Assembly (NCBI GenBank): GCA_030760725.1
Contig: JASWHV010000011.1
Span: forward strand, 78,841,765 to 78,905,764
Length of the DNA stretch: 64,000 nucleotides
Source of the DNA: Neostapfia colusana
Taxonomy: Eukaryota > Streptophyta > Magnoliopsida > Poales > Poaceae
Direction of reading: 5' to 3'
The translations under genes were made by a program, and so were the position numbers. Of the stretch, positions 45,117-56,698 are shown one piece after another (position 1 is the first letter of the stretch; each line of letters starts with the position of its first letter). The notes under the pieces were generated by a model. That model saw only the letters and a program-made list of their open reading frames with translations, was not told the DNA's origin and made no database searches.

Positions 45117-48100
45117 TGAGAGGGCCCGACCTCGATCACGGGGCCATGCCGCCTCGCCTGGGGATCGCATTGGGTGGTGCCGTGTTATGCGGCACCCAAC
45201 AGCACACATATAAGGAACAATGTATTACATAAATCAAAGCAGAAGCTTACAACTGTTCTTTGTAAATACTTTACATAAAATAGCTATAGCGGAAGTCTAT
45301 AACCAGCTCACATTGAATATCTAAGAAGCACTCGAGAAGAGGTCCAGCCCGCGGACTCCTCTCGCTAGCAACACGAAGACATGGCGGCGGCTAGGTTCTC
45401 CAAGTGTGACATGATTCGGAAGTTCCCGAGTCTCACCGGATAACCTTCTTTATAGCGTCGAGGTTTACCTGCAAAACCACTTATGTAGCAAGAGTGAGCA
45501 CAAAGCTCAGCAAGACTTAACCATCTCTCCTAAGACATGAAACTCTAAATGAAAGTAACCTAAGACTTAAGCCTATCATTTGCGAAAATACTCGCCTACG
45601 AGTTCATCCTTAACTTTCAGATTTTAGCCATAATAATAGTGACCTTGCGCCCAGCAACATTGGAACTCCACAATCAAACAAGAAACGTTTCATTCCAATG
45701 TTACTTGTCCCAAGGTGGAAAGTAACTTTAGTTTGCTCTATCTCTACTTCAAACATGGTTTTGATGCAATTTACAATTATCATAACAGCATTTAAAACTT
45801 TGCAAACTATTTCCACACAACTTGATTACTACGTCACAACATAGGGAGCAAGCGGTAATCAATAACCACGATGGACGGTGATTCAAATAAAACACTACCC
45901 GGATAACTCGACACATACGCCCTCCTCTGAAGACCCAACTCTGGCGTCCTTCATTACGTCGTATGTGGCCACCTTTCGCAGGACACTAAACTGTAGAACC
46001 GGTCGTGCCGTCTCGGGCTCATAAGTCTAACGAAACGATGTGGTATGCCTCTACAATCCAGTGAACCTGGTACATCGGTTTCCTGGTCCCCATATGTCAG
46101 TAAGCATCTAGTACACAACTCAATACCTGCTCCTGGCTGCCGCACACGCATCGGTCCTTAACCGACACAGGCAGAGCTACTCGACCAAGACCTCATCTTG
46201 TCGCTGCCTAACCATCCTGCCCGGTCTCATCTTTAGAAATGTAAACTTTAGTTTGCCTCAATTCCGACTACACCCGTGTAATCCCGTCAATAACTCGCGA
46301 GTAGATTCCAACTACTCGACTTCTACCGGATGTCCTAAGCTATTTAGCACGGCATTATTCTACAGCGGTGTCCCTTTCTACCCTTAAATCCCAGGTTCAT
46401 TTGGTCATGCATTTGGAGAATAAAACATCCTTGACCTAATGCACATACAAACTTAGACCCATAGTAGCGCACAAAGTAAAAACTTTATAAAACAACTTAA
46501 ATGCAAACCGGAGCTTGCCTTGGTTTTGCAGGTGACTAAAGTCAGAGACGTATGAAGTTAGTTTCTGCTGACTTGAAGCTCAATCCATGCCTTCTTGCTC
46601 CTTGATTCAAGCTTCACTTCTCTTCCACTCTTCCACGTTTAATCACTACACGTTATGAACATGCACATATGTTTAATTGTAAAACTTTTGCTAACAAGTT
46701 CTAAAGACAAGTTTGAAACTGGAACTTTGTTTAAGAATTTAAAATGACACTGGAGCTGGTGGTTTGGGTGTGTGTTTAAGTACTATCATCAAGTGAGAAG
46801 TGAGGTTCATCACTTGGGTGTTGATTATCTAACTAGTTGAACAGAACACTACTGATCTAGGGCTCCAATGGAGCTGGAAATTTTCTTGTGAGTTCCTTGT
46901 CACAAGAAAGTCCTCTGGACCAAAATGCAGAATATTTCACAAGGTAGATCACCCAGAACAATTCCCTAAGCATTTAGGCAAAAAGGAATTAATTCTGAAT
47001 AAATTTGCACTTTCATGCAAATTTAAGTGAACTACTATTTCATACATATCTCAGGGAGTATGCATGAATTTTCCTAGGATTTTTGGAGCTAAGAAATGCC
47101 CAGAACTGAATTTCCAAGTTTTGGAAATTCTCTGAAAATGTTTCTGTATTCATTTTAATACAGAAACTTGAAATCAGAATTACCCTAAATAAATCAACTC
47201 TAAATGATCTGAAACTTTTACAGAAGTCTCCTAATGTCGTAAAGAATATTCTGGCAAAAATTTGGGAATTTTGGGATGAACCAAACTCCCTCAAAAATTA
47301 TTTTGCTGAAAAGTTTTAAAGAATTTTCCAGAATTTTATATTGGTTTTCATGGAAATGGGTTGTATATGTTGATAGAGTTTTTCATCCTGAATCCAACCC
47401 AATTTGAATCACTAAATTTGGAGCTCCCTAGCAAAAGTTATGAGGTTCTAAAGTTTGAACTAAATTTGGAAATTCAAACTAATCGGGAAATATTCAAACT
47501 CTGACTGTGGGTCCATCCTACACGTGTCGGCTGCGGGAACTGAGCCACACGGGGCCACAAGACCTTTACCGCGCCACCACACTGGATCCCGGGGCCGCAG
47601 CGGATCAACAATTTAAAATATCGTCACTGACATGCGGGGCCCACCGGACCTTCTTCCTCCTCGAGCCGTCTTCTTTCCCGCGCCGCCCCCTCGCCGGAAA
47701 CTCGTCGGAGCTCACCGGAGTCAGTTTCCCGGCCATCTCCCGGCTCGGTACTTGCCGCCTGGGGGTTTTCAGGGACGAGCAACCCCACTGGTGCGGTGCT
47801 CTCGGGCCGACGGTGGCCGGAAGTAGGCCGGCGACGTGCGGCGGCCTCGTGAGAGGTTCGGCACCGTCGCCCGGCGGTCCTAGCCCGCCAATCTCTCGGG
47901 TTTTTGGCTCTACGGCATCCTGGGAGGCTAGGGAAGCTCGGCCAAAGCTCAACCAAGCATCACAACAGCGGCTACTCGGCTTTCACTGTGCGCCCGAATA
48001 GTAGTGCCGGTTTTGTGCTCGGAGAACATCAAAATATGTCGCCTCTCGTTGGCTTCCGGCTGGGTTTCAAAAGAGGAGATCCCCGCCATCTAGCTTAGCT

Positions 48101-48526
48101 CCTTTGTGCCTAATTTCGTGACCAATGATTGAGGACAGAGGGAGAATTTCTAGATTTCGTACCGGAAGGTCGGGTTGCGGCCTCCGAAGGAAAATTCCCA
48201 AATTGGTTCTCGGTGATTCACAGCTCGACTGGAGGCTTGGGGGTGAGCAGAAGGGTTCACCAGCGCGTCCGGGGGTGGCCTTGCTTGGGCGTGGAAGTGC
48301 CTGGGTTAGGCTGTCCACGAGCACCCCCAACCCTCTGTGAGGTTAAGTCGCCGCGGCGACGAGCCAATTTTGAGTCAGGGAGGCAGCAACTCGCTGGACA
48401 CTGTGCTTAGGAGGTGGAGGACGAGCTCACAGCGTGGTTTCTCGGCTTGGCTGGCCTCTGCACGCTCGGTTTTTCCCGGCTCCCGGTCGATAGCCCGAGG
48501 CGGCAGCGTTCTCGGTCTTTTTGTCA
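45117..48526 (-). repeat. 5' LTR of E
   Basis: Ends TGAGAGG (45117) and TTTTTGTCA (48526). Holds the hairpin GGTGCCG/CGGCACC (45176-45196) and the GC-rich part 47500-48500. See the 3' LTR for comparison. Confidence 0.9.
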
Positions 48527-50468
48527 TGCGAGGGAGAACCGACTCAAGGGCCTCCGTTCGGTGGGCGAACTGATCCCTTCACACGTCGCCGAGAGCAGTA
48601 GCTGGTCGCCAGCCCATCGCACGTAGCGGGAGGTGGCTCCATGGGGAGGTTCCGGTGCGGCTCGGTGGCGCCTGTGCGTTGATCGAGTTCGTGTCTACCC
48701 GAGAGTAAGACTTAGGCAGTAAGTTTTGATCTCCCCTCTCAATGACAACTGGGGCCCACAGCTCCTCTCAGCCCCAAAAGATCTCCAACTTTTGACACCT
48801 TGCAAATTCAGCTATGAGGGATCCAAATTCAAAAGCCATTTGACCATTTGACAAGTTTTGCCACAGTTTCAAATTTAAATTCAAATTTGGAATAAATTTA
48901 CATGCCTTTTTGATATATATATCAAAGCACTTCCAAATTTGCCCAAAGTTTGCCTTACCCATAATTTGAACCTGAAGAATTCAATTATGCCCTCTGATGC
49001 TTCAATTGGCCATTGCAAATACAACTTCGTAAACAACAGTTTGAATTTTCTCTTTTGAAAATGCCCTTCTTCTTTTTGAAGTGACCCTATTAATTCAAAC
49101 TGAATTCAAAGCTTTATTGCACATGCCAACACTTCCATGAGTAAACAAAAGTTTTTGCAAGTCCCATTTCTTGTATTCAAACTCAACTTTATTCATAGCT
49201 CAAGTTTTCTATTTACAAGTTTTGGGACTTTTACAGTTTGCTTGTGCGCGGTGTAGAACCAGTGCTGGAAGAGAATCCAGAGGAGCCAAGTGACCAAGAG
49301 CACGATGCTGCAGACGGTAGCGAAGACAAGTTCCATCACCCCCTTTTTGATCATATTGCTCCTATGTGAGGTTCATCTATTTTGGCTAGTAGATTAGGTC
49401 TTTGCATTGTGGAGCATGAGTTATTCGAGTGATAGAGTGTAAACATACAAGTTACTGTTTTTGCGGCATATTGATATGATGAGATTATGCATGATGTTGT
49501 TGCCTTGTGTCTGTTGCATGGTTGGGGAGAGCATGAGTTGAGACCGGGGTAGAAGGGTTAGTGTTGGTGTAAGCGCTACCGTGGTGGTAGACTTACGGTG
49601 AGTACTATCAGGATGATAGGATCGTGGTTTGAGTATGGAGGCTGCCCTGGTGAGCCTTAAGGACCGAGTTGTTTTGACATCTCACCTAACTTCCTTCAGT
49701 ATGACCACATGACCCTGTATGGGCGGGGCTTAGCCTAACCCCAGTGGCTAGCCCGACAGTTGTCCACGGTGGAGAGACAAATGCATCTATGAGTAAAAAC
49801 TAAGATGATGTTGAGATAAGTCATAACACTGGGTTGGGGACGATTGTTCTGGGTGAGGTTTCGACTGGTTGTCGGTTATGACAGGTTGTCTTAGATGGCC
49901 CGTGCGTGTGGGTACAGCATATAACCCTTGCAGAGTGTAGAATCCGTTCGGACGGTCGTGTCCTTGGTATAGGACAGGTTATGGTGTGGTCCTAACAACT
50001 AGGAAGCCACCTGTTGCGAGGATGAGGTGAGGGATGTCTCTGGATGGTTTATTTGGTTGCATTAGTTGCATTAGGTTGCATCACTCTTTATGTTGTGCAT
50101 GGCATCTATATTTGTTTTATTCCCCTCCCTAAGGGCGAGGTAGAGCTTGTTGAGTACTTTTTTTACTAACCTGTTGTTGATATCTTCAGAGGATCCTGAC
50201 TTCAACCCGGAGGACTTCGAGTAGGGTCGCATCCACACCCAAGGTGTCACCGTGGAACCATGTACGAGGAGGAGCTAGTCGTCCATGTGTTTATGTCGTT
50301 AGTTATCATTATGTTAGTTCTTATGATTGTTGTACTAAGGTGTATGCCTTTGTAACAAAGCTCTGTATGGTTTGTGGTTCCACTTGTGTTGTAATATTAT
50401 GTATTGAACTCTGTTTCTGGCATAATATTACATGTTTAGTTCCGATCTTATGGGTCGGGACGTTTCAC
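48527..50468 (+). repeat. D 3' LTR, right part
   Basis: It continues D's LTR after E. An acceptor-like gtgtag ends at 49256, followed by aaccagtgctggaag; paired with the donor at 35268 this makes a leader intron that now contains all of E. A segment near 49338-49376 (ccccctttttgatcatattgctcctatg) is the counterpart of ccccttgaccatattgatcctatg in A and B LTRs. The end GGGACGTTTCA at 50468 mirrors the start TGTAACGCCC. About 1.9 kb with no gene. Confidence 0.65.
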
Positions 50469-51144
50469 TGTACTTTGGAAACCGAAGTGGTGGAGAGATT
50501 TTCGCGTAGTAGACGAGTGGTTGTACCTAGGAGACGAAAAGACTGCACGTCCTTGGCGTGGTAGGCGTACTCGCCAGTCGAAGTGGCAGCATGTCGCCAG
50601 TGTAGTGGACACGTGCTTGCTCCTGACTGGTGGGTCGTGGCGACATGCTCGAGGGATTGCCCTGGGGCATTTACTGCGGCAGCCCTTGGGTCGACCGTGG
50701 CAGTTTCACTGTGCCACTTTTCTCAGGAACCGCCAGACGTTCCCGGGAAGTTACCTGCCTGGCCCCCAGTGTCTGACGAGTGGACCTGGGTCCTACCCCT
50801 CGTTGGGGGAGGCAGGCAACCCACGGCGTGGCACGATGGAAACCCAAACGTCGCGCCTGTTTCCCTGCCAGAGGTTGCGGACATATAAAGGGAATCCTTC
50901 TGGAGAAGGACGGTTCCCTTCTACCTTTTGCAATCTTCGCCTTCCTCTTGTGCGCTCGAAACCTCCGCTCCCCAGCGGTCACAACCTTTCCTCTCCACCA
51001 TATGTTCCGGCCTCAGTTCGTCCAGGCTCAACAGCGATGGCGACATCGCTATTGTAAGGTGCCTGCTCGGTTGGCAATCGGCCACGTTTGACATAAAGAT
51101 CCGTCGCAGGAGTGTCCCGCTGACCGACATGCGACCCACGCGAG
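50469..51144 (+). promoter_or_regulatory. Upstream region of the antisense ORF of F, with TATA-like site
   Basis: GC-rich, no credible frame. A TATA-like acatataaagg sits near 50881-50891, about 260 bases upstream of the antisense ORF and on the same (plus) strand, so the ORF may have its own promoter. Inference from position and consensus. Confidence 0.4.
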
Positions 51145-51860
51145 GTGGTACTCTTCACCTCGTACATGTTATCCGGGTTCGCACTCCCGGTATCACCCTT
51201 CCTCCTCACCCTACTGGAGGTGTATGAGCTCCAGTTGCATCACCTTACGTCGCACGCCCTCGTGCTAGTGGTCGTGTTCGTACACTTCTGCGATATGTTT
51301 GTGTACATACGGCCTTCGGTGCGGCTCTTCAGAGTGTTCTTCTCCTTGAGGGCCTCGGGGAGAAGCACAAGCCAACTGGGGGCTTATTACTTCCAGCACC
51401 AAAGGAGGCACTCCGCGCCCTACATCGTGCCCTTCACTCCCTGGAAGTGGGAGCAGTGGAGGGAGGACTGGGTGATTGCCGAGACTGACGTCCATGACCG
51501 CCTGGAGCTGCCGGGTGGCCCGCTGATGGCCGAGTTGGCCGTTGGGGATGAGATCCCCGACCTGCAGGACGCCTACACACCGGTGCTGGAGAGGATCAGG
51601 TACTTGGCAGAGGAAGGCCTGACCTCGCTGATGGTTCTGGCTGACTTCCTGTCCCGCCGGATTGCCCCTCTCGAGCAGCGTGTCCGGGCTGCATGGCAGT
51701 ACACCCGGGAGGGCGACATGACCCGGTTGGCGTGCGGAGCAGGGTTGTCACCAGATCGGGAGGTGTTGAAGACGATGCTGCAGAAGCTCTCTTGTGACCC
51801 GATTACCAATGACTCCATCACCCCGCCGACGACTCCATCCCAGTCTTGTTGGAGACTTCG
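51145..51860 (+). pseudogene. Antisense ORF of F, N-terminal domain
   Basis: Open from about 51145 (first codon GTG in frame, no clear ATG). Contains VLFTSYMLSGFALPVSPFL, LLEVYELQLHHLTSHALVL, FVHFCDMFVYIRPSVRLFRVFF and WREDWVI. This pattern is typical of the grass 'putative gypsy type transposon' domain (Pfam PF04195, from memory). Such proteins continue into a long coiled coil; here that part is missing and the frame runs into a hairpin region. A detached coiled-coil half from a related copy is at 55793-56698. Function unknown. Confidence 0.6.
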
Positions 51861-53440
51861 GACCCTTGGCAGCGCAAAGGTCCGGAATGACTTAGCCGAC
51901 GTGGATAGCTCTTTGTCGATGTCTTGAGCTTGTTTCTCTAGTCCTTAGCAGCTTAAGGATCCAGGGCGCTCCGGCAGTGTGCCTACCACTCCTTCTGGGT
52001 CCTTAATGGTGTAAGGACCCAAGGGAAGTTTGTCCCTTGTCTTCAGCTTGTCGCAGCTGGTGCTCCGAGTCTTCTACTCACTGCTGCAGTGGTCCGACGT
52101 CCTGCCCGCGTGGTTCACCGTGAAGGCCCTCTCGTAGGTGTGGCCCTTATGTTAGGGCGCACCTACCACCGGATGAGGCAGGACATCAGCATCGAGCCCC
52201 CTAGGAGGTCCGAAATGCCAAGGACCTGTGCGGATCTGCTGTCATGGCCGAAAGAGGTAGTTAGTAGTTGTACTCTCTGGTCACTCTTCCTTGTTTGGTA
52301 GCTTTATTGTGGCTTACAGTCCTCGGTTAAGCTGCGGGGCTTGGGTAATTCGATATGGGTCATCAGACTATGGTTAAAGCCTTGCCCAGGGGTATGAGCC
52401 GTCCAGTTCCCTGGTACCGAGCTGTAGCGCTGAAGAGGCAGGGTGTGCACGCTAGGGGTACGGAACCAGGCATAGCAGGCTACACACCCTGGACCTTCTG
52501 CTGGCGTAAGCGTTTCAAGGGAGGGACATTCAGTGCCATAGGGCCCCCAGGAAATGAGACAACCAAAGGTCCCAAGTTACGGTCAGGACTTTGCTCGGAG
52601 GTATGAGCCGTCCGGCTCCCCGGTACTGAACTGTAGTGCTGGAGAGGCAAGGTGTGCACGCTAGGGGTACGGAACCAGGCATAGCAGGCTACGCCGCTGG
52701 ACGTCCCGCTGGTGTAAGCTTTTCGGGGGAGGGACCATTTGGCACCATAGGGCCCCCGAGCAACGAGACAACCGCAGGACCCTGGGTACTCCACAGGTAC
52801 TTCAAGCAGACCCGCCCGCATAAGGATAGAACAGGCCTTGCTACGGTTGAACACAAGGAAAAGTGATTGGCCACACGGCCGGAGCAGTATGGAAAGAAAG
52901 CACGAAGAGTATTGGGGCAATGTCCGGGGTCCGGTTACTTTTCTTGTCCATAGGCGTGTTCTTTCTGGCCCCCAAGTACTCAGTTGTAGTGCAGGGGAGG
53001 CAGGATGTGCATGCTAGGGGTACGGAACTAGGCATAGCAGGCTACGCACCCTGGACCTCCTGCGAGTGTTAACCTTTCAGCGAGGAGACCTTCCAGCGCC
53101 ACGAGACCTAGAACAAGTGTGTAGGACATGCTCCGGACATGCCATTTACAATTAATATGCATGAGTAAGCACAAACTGTAAAGAAGGTACGCGGGGTAGG
53201 GTAGATTTTCTCATTTCTGGCTTCCTTCGGGTGATAGGAGGAAACAGGCCGTGCAAGAAGGCAGCGACCCACCCCGGATGACAAGAATAGCAGGATCCCT
53301 CCAGAGCTTAGCTGTTCTAAGCGGTATTCCCAGACACTATGGCACCTTTACAAAGAAAGAGAAAAAGAAAAAAATGCCCTACCACTGCGCTAAGGATAGA
53401 ACTTACAGGGGAGTTTTATGTTCTGTGGATTGGGTAGAGG
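51861..53440. repeat. Hairpins and ~209-bp tandem units between antisense ORF and pol end (F)
   Basis: Three short palindromes of type gggtccttaatggtgtaaggaccc lie at 51861-51883, 51940-51962 and 51997-52020. Two ~209-base tandem units start near 52380 and 52589 (ggtatgagccgtcc..ggtac..gctgtag..aggcag..gtgtgcacgctagggg), and a partial third lies near 52968-53115. The same set recurs at 56860-58150 in G. No gene visible. Confidence 0.75.
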
Positions 53441-53785
53441 TACCCATCCCCCGTGGCTAGGTGGGTGCACCTACGGCGGCGCACTTGTGTTGCTCAGAAG
53501 GGACCTTCCCGGCTGGGGGAGGGTTTGTCACTCCTTCTGAGAAAGTGTTTAGCCGAGGCACCAGGTGACCCTGCCTTGGGTTGTCTACTCTGCACGTACC
53601 ATTGCTGATATCGCTAGAGCGCTTAGTGGTGTAGTGCATTTTGAGCAGCCTCTAGCCACGTTGCCTCATTGACAAGGCTGATGTCTTCACGCGGGAGCTG
53701 GTCCTGCGCGGCTTCATCGTATGTATGGACGTCAGGTGAGCCCTTGGTGTATTCTGAGGGGAGGCGGCCTCGACCCCCTAGAGGA
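53440..53785 (-). pseudogene. pol: F pol C-terminus, frameshifted
   Basis: Minus strand reads LPSEYTKGSPDVHTYDEAAQDQLPREDISLVNEATWLEAAQNALHHY, split here as LPSEYTKGSPDVHTYDEA and onward; it is the end-of-integrase region also present in G. Beyond about 53640 the frame is lost, but tail motifs (AKHF, PSPSREGS) are recognisable in other frames. Confidence 0.65.
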
Positions 53786-53799
53786 TGTTTCCATTGTCG

Positions 53800-54910
53800 C
53801 ACGATGGGGCGGGGGGGAGGGGGGGACGTCTCACTAGACATGGAGCATCTTGCGACGCTCACTGTCGGCGCTGGAGTCTGGGTCGGAGTGGCCGTAGACG
53901 GCTTTCAACGCCCGTGCGGCATCTTGATACTCCATTTCTTGCTAAGCGTCGGCCTCAGATTTGACTTTTTATTTGCCCTCCCATTGGCGGGAGGGTGCCC
54001 CGTCTTGGCGCGGCCGCTGTTGTTGCAGCTCACGGAAGTGTTCCGCAAGCTTCTTAATCTCGCGGCAGTCGCTAGCGCCGTGATGGTCAGTGTTGTGCAC
54101 CGGGCCCCACTGGTTGTCATCGCTGGCAGACGACGGTCGCGGGTGCTTGTCAGAGCGCGGGGCTCGGCCTCCACCGGCCGCTGCTAGAGAAGCAGTGGAT
54201 GCCCCGGCCAGAGGCTTGTTCCTGCCCCCGGTCTTGTTCTTTTTGCTGCTGCGCGGAGCAGCATCCTCTCCGGTACTCCCCACCGCGGAGGCGGGTCGTG
54301 AGTGCCAGTCTCGGCCTTCCGCCGCCCTGGCACATTTATCGGCCAGGCTGAAGAGCTTGGAGACGTCTTGCACGTCGTGCGTGGCCAACTTCTCGAGCAT
54401 CTTCTTGTCACGGACGCCTTGCCAGAAGGCGACGATGACGGAGGCGTTGGAGATGTGGGGGGTGGTGTTCCTAACCTAGGAGAACCGCTGGATGAAGGAT
54501 TGCAGTGACTCCCCATCAGGCTGATGCACGGCGTGGAGGTCGAGCTCGGTGCCGGGGCGCCTGTAGGAACTCCCAATGTTGGCTATAAATTTCCAGCACA
54601 ACTCTTCATAGGACGTGATGGATCCTGGGGGAAGGTTCATGAGCCATGACCGAGCCGTGCTGGTCAGGGCGACGGGGAGGTAGTTGGCCATGACGGCCTC
54701 ATCCCCTCCTACAGCTAGGATGGAGGTGGAGTAGATCTGCAGGAACTCAGCGAGATTGAGTATCCCGTCGTATTTTTCTGGCAAGTGGGGCCGGAACTTG
54801 GGTGGCCAAACCACCATACGAAGGTGTGGGGCAAGCTTACCCAACTTTTTGTAGGAGTGAGTTGAGGGTAGCAAGGTGTAAATCTGCTGGCGGGCATAGA
54901 CACGCTCCAT
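53800..54910 (-). pseudogene. gag: F gag
   Basis: Starts within MERVYARQQIYTLLPS (upstream part lost) and shows the gag core: FLQIYSTSILAVGGDEAVMANYLPVALT, ARSWLMNLPPGSI, RPGTELDLHAVHQPDGESLQ. TAG at 54476-54478 lies where RFSQVRNT is expected, consistent with CAG to TAG. Reading continues to 53969, then frameshifted gag-end sequence to about 53800. Protease, RT and RNase H are absent: the gag end joins the integrase end. Confidence 0.82.
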
Positions 54911-54989
54911 GCGGGGACCTCCTGCCCGTTACGGATGGACCGGTTCGCCATTTGGGTTTCCTTTGAAAGGTTGTTGCATACAACAGAGT

Positions 54990-55755
54990 AGGAAGGTGTG
55001 AGGCAAAACACTTCTGAATTTGGTGTAAGTGACGTGTTATCCGGGTGTCTATTGATTGCAATCACCGTCCCTCGCGGTTATTTGAGTACCGCTTCTTCAC
55101 TGCGCTGTGACATAGTAAGAATTGAAAGAGGCCAGACAAATATGATGCATTGATCTATTATTGTATTGCAACCATGTATGCTGTAGATGTAGAGCTCACT
55201 GAAGTTATATTCCACTTTGGGCATAGCCACATCGGAAGGAAGCGTTTCTTGTTTGATTGTGGAATTCCGATGTGAGGGCTGCTCAAGGCACGTTATATTG
55301 CTGCTAAAAACTTAAAGTAAGGATTAACCTGTAGACGAGTATTTACCGCAATATCATTTCCTATGTTAATAATCCTTGCATGTAGAGTCTCATATTTAGG
55401 AGTGACGGATAAGCCTTGCTGAGCCATCGTGCTCACGGTTCCTATATTAAGATGTTGCAGGTGAGACGTATGAGGAAGGCTCCGAGGATGAGGCGATGCC
55501 CCTGTCTGGGTACACGGCAGAGTTGGAGCCCTGCATGCTGTCGTGATCTTCGGATGGTTGCTGCTAGTGTGTAGCATCCCCGGGCTGGACGGCTGCACTT
55601 TTGCATAGCTAGGTGAGAGTTTAGCTATGAATAAGACTTCCACTGTACATAAGTTTGTAAAATACTTCCGTTGTTTATGTAAATAAAAGTTTGTATGTTG
55701 TTCTTAATTTTTTATTGTGTGTTGTTGGGTGCCGCATCGCACGGCACCACCCTCA
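54990..55755 (+). repeat. Diverged E-family LTR fragment (3' half)
   Basis: Plus-strand match to the reverse complement of E's LTR near 36420-35690: shared gttatccgggtg, aatcaccgtcc, gcggttatt, tgtgacatagtaa, gtttcttgtttgattgtgg, and the terminal hairpin GGTGCCG-catcgca-CGGCACC (55728-55748). The left edge is approximate. No partner LTR or duplication found, so truncated or solo. Confidence 0.7.
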
Positions 55756-55792
55756 GTGTTCCCGGAGTGGTAGGAGGGAAGTTCGCTCAACT

Positions 55793-56698
55793 CTGGACCA
55801 GATGCGGGAGGTGCTCGAATCATAGTGGGCCGAGCTGAGGTCCGAGCGGGAGCGCCTTCGGGACTGGGACAACCTGCTGAAGGTGCAGGTCCAGTCCGCC
55901 AGGGAGAAGGCGCAGGCGCGGGAGGAGCGGCTAGAGGTGAGGGAGGAGGTCCTCTAGGCGAAGGAGGCTGCTGTCTCCGAGCTCAACAAGAGGACGGTGG
56001 GCCTACTGGTTGAGGACAAGGAGCTCCATGCTTCCGCTGATGCACGTCTTGAAGCTCTGTCAGAGCTTCAGGACACGCTTCTTCGGTGGTAGAAGGAGGC
56101 GCGGGAAAAGGAGAGGGAGCTCTCCGACCGCCTAGCCGCCCATGAGGAGGAGCGGGAGCACCTGAATAGGCGTCTTCAGGGTGTGTACGACCGGGAGCTT
56201 GCCGCCGTAACCAGGGAGTCTGACCTGGACGAGAGGGCTTCATGGCTGGCCACCAAGGAGCAGGAGCTAGCTGCTCGGGAGCAGCAGCTGGATGCTCGAG
56301 AGCAGGAGATGGCGAGGGGGGAATTAGTTGGGAAGCTAACCGCCACCGCCAAGATGGTCGAGGAACTCCGGGCTTCTCACTCCATTGAGGCTAAGAGAGT
56401 CTGGGACTTCCTCGGCCGCGCGGATATGGTGCTGGAGCCCTTCAGCTTCAGTCCCCTGTGCTCCGGCGGTCCGGTCTAGGAGGTGAGCCAAGTGCTCCTA
56501 GCCCTGAACTCAGTCGGAGCCAAGCTCCTGGTGCTGGAGAACGTTGTCGAAGAGCAGCTGGAGGTCGAAGGCAAGGCTCTGGCTGAGAAGGTGGTAGAGC
56601 ATGTGCTTTCATGCCTTTGGAGCTGCGACCCCAACTTCTCCTTAGAACCTGTGGCGCAGGGCCACAGCGCTGAACTGTCGGGGGGCAGCCAATTCTGA
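55793..56698 (+). pseudogene. Antisense ORF of G, coiled-coil half, four TAG stops
   Basis: One frame throughout without frameshift, broken only by TAG at 55823, 55955, 56090 and 56477. Rich in E, R, L, Q heptads (ERLRDWDNLLKVQVQSAREK, KEQELAAREQQLDAREQEM), clearly a long coiled coil. The C-terminus has LGRADMVLEPFSFSPL and VLSCLWSCDPNFSLEPV. It ends TGA at 56698. An AATAAA poly(A) signal lies about 105 bases downstream. The N-terminal domain is missing. Function unknown. Confidence 0.65.

Larger units (their letters stand above)
35644..48526 (-). mobile_element. Element E: chromovirus in reverse orientation inside D's LTR
   Basis: 12.9 kb, reading right to left: 5' LTR 48526-45117, primer-binding site, long leader, gag, pol, polypurine tract, 3' LTR 39044-35644. 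The family differs from A/B/C (pol reads DGQTERVNQ, chromodomain YVERPTRIIVEKTRETRNR). Gag is badly broken; pol has several stops. No target duplication is visible (left flank gtttg, right flank tgcga), and the outermost ~50 bases of the two LTRs disagree far more than the rest. Confidence 0.88.
33676..50468 (+). mobile_element. Element D: older chromovirus, 3' end, interrupted by E
   Basis: What remains in the window is the integrase/chromodomain end (33676-34588) and the 3' LTR (34589-50468 including E). The LTR starts TGTAACGCCC and ends GGGACGTTTCA, an imperfect inverted pair. B is inserted in D's integrase, so D's upstream part lies left of the window. Confidence 0.75.
50469..54985 (-). 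mobile_element. Element F: internally deleted Tat-type gypsy remnant
   Basis: Minus-strand gag (54910-53800) is joined directly to the last part of pol (53785-53440). A non-coding region with hairpins and tandem repeats follows, then a plus-strand (antisense) ORF at 51145-51860. This order (gag-pol, then antisense ORF before the 3' LTR) is known from the plant Tat lineage. D ends at its left edge and an E-family LTR fragment at its right. No F LTR is recognisable. Confidence 0.65.

Noticed and set aside
50521..51057. Plus-strand frame of 178 codons upstream of the antisense ORF
   Set aside because: No recognisable motif, overlaps the TATA-like site, and a minus-strand frame is equally open in this GC-rich stretch.
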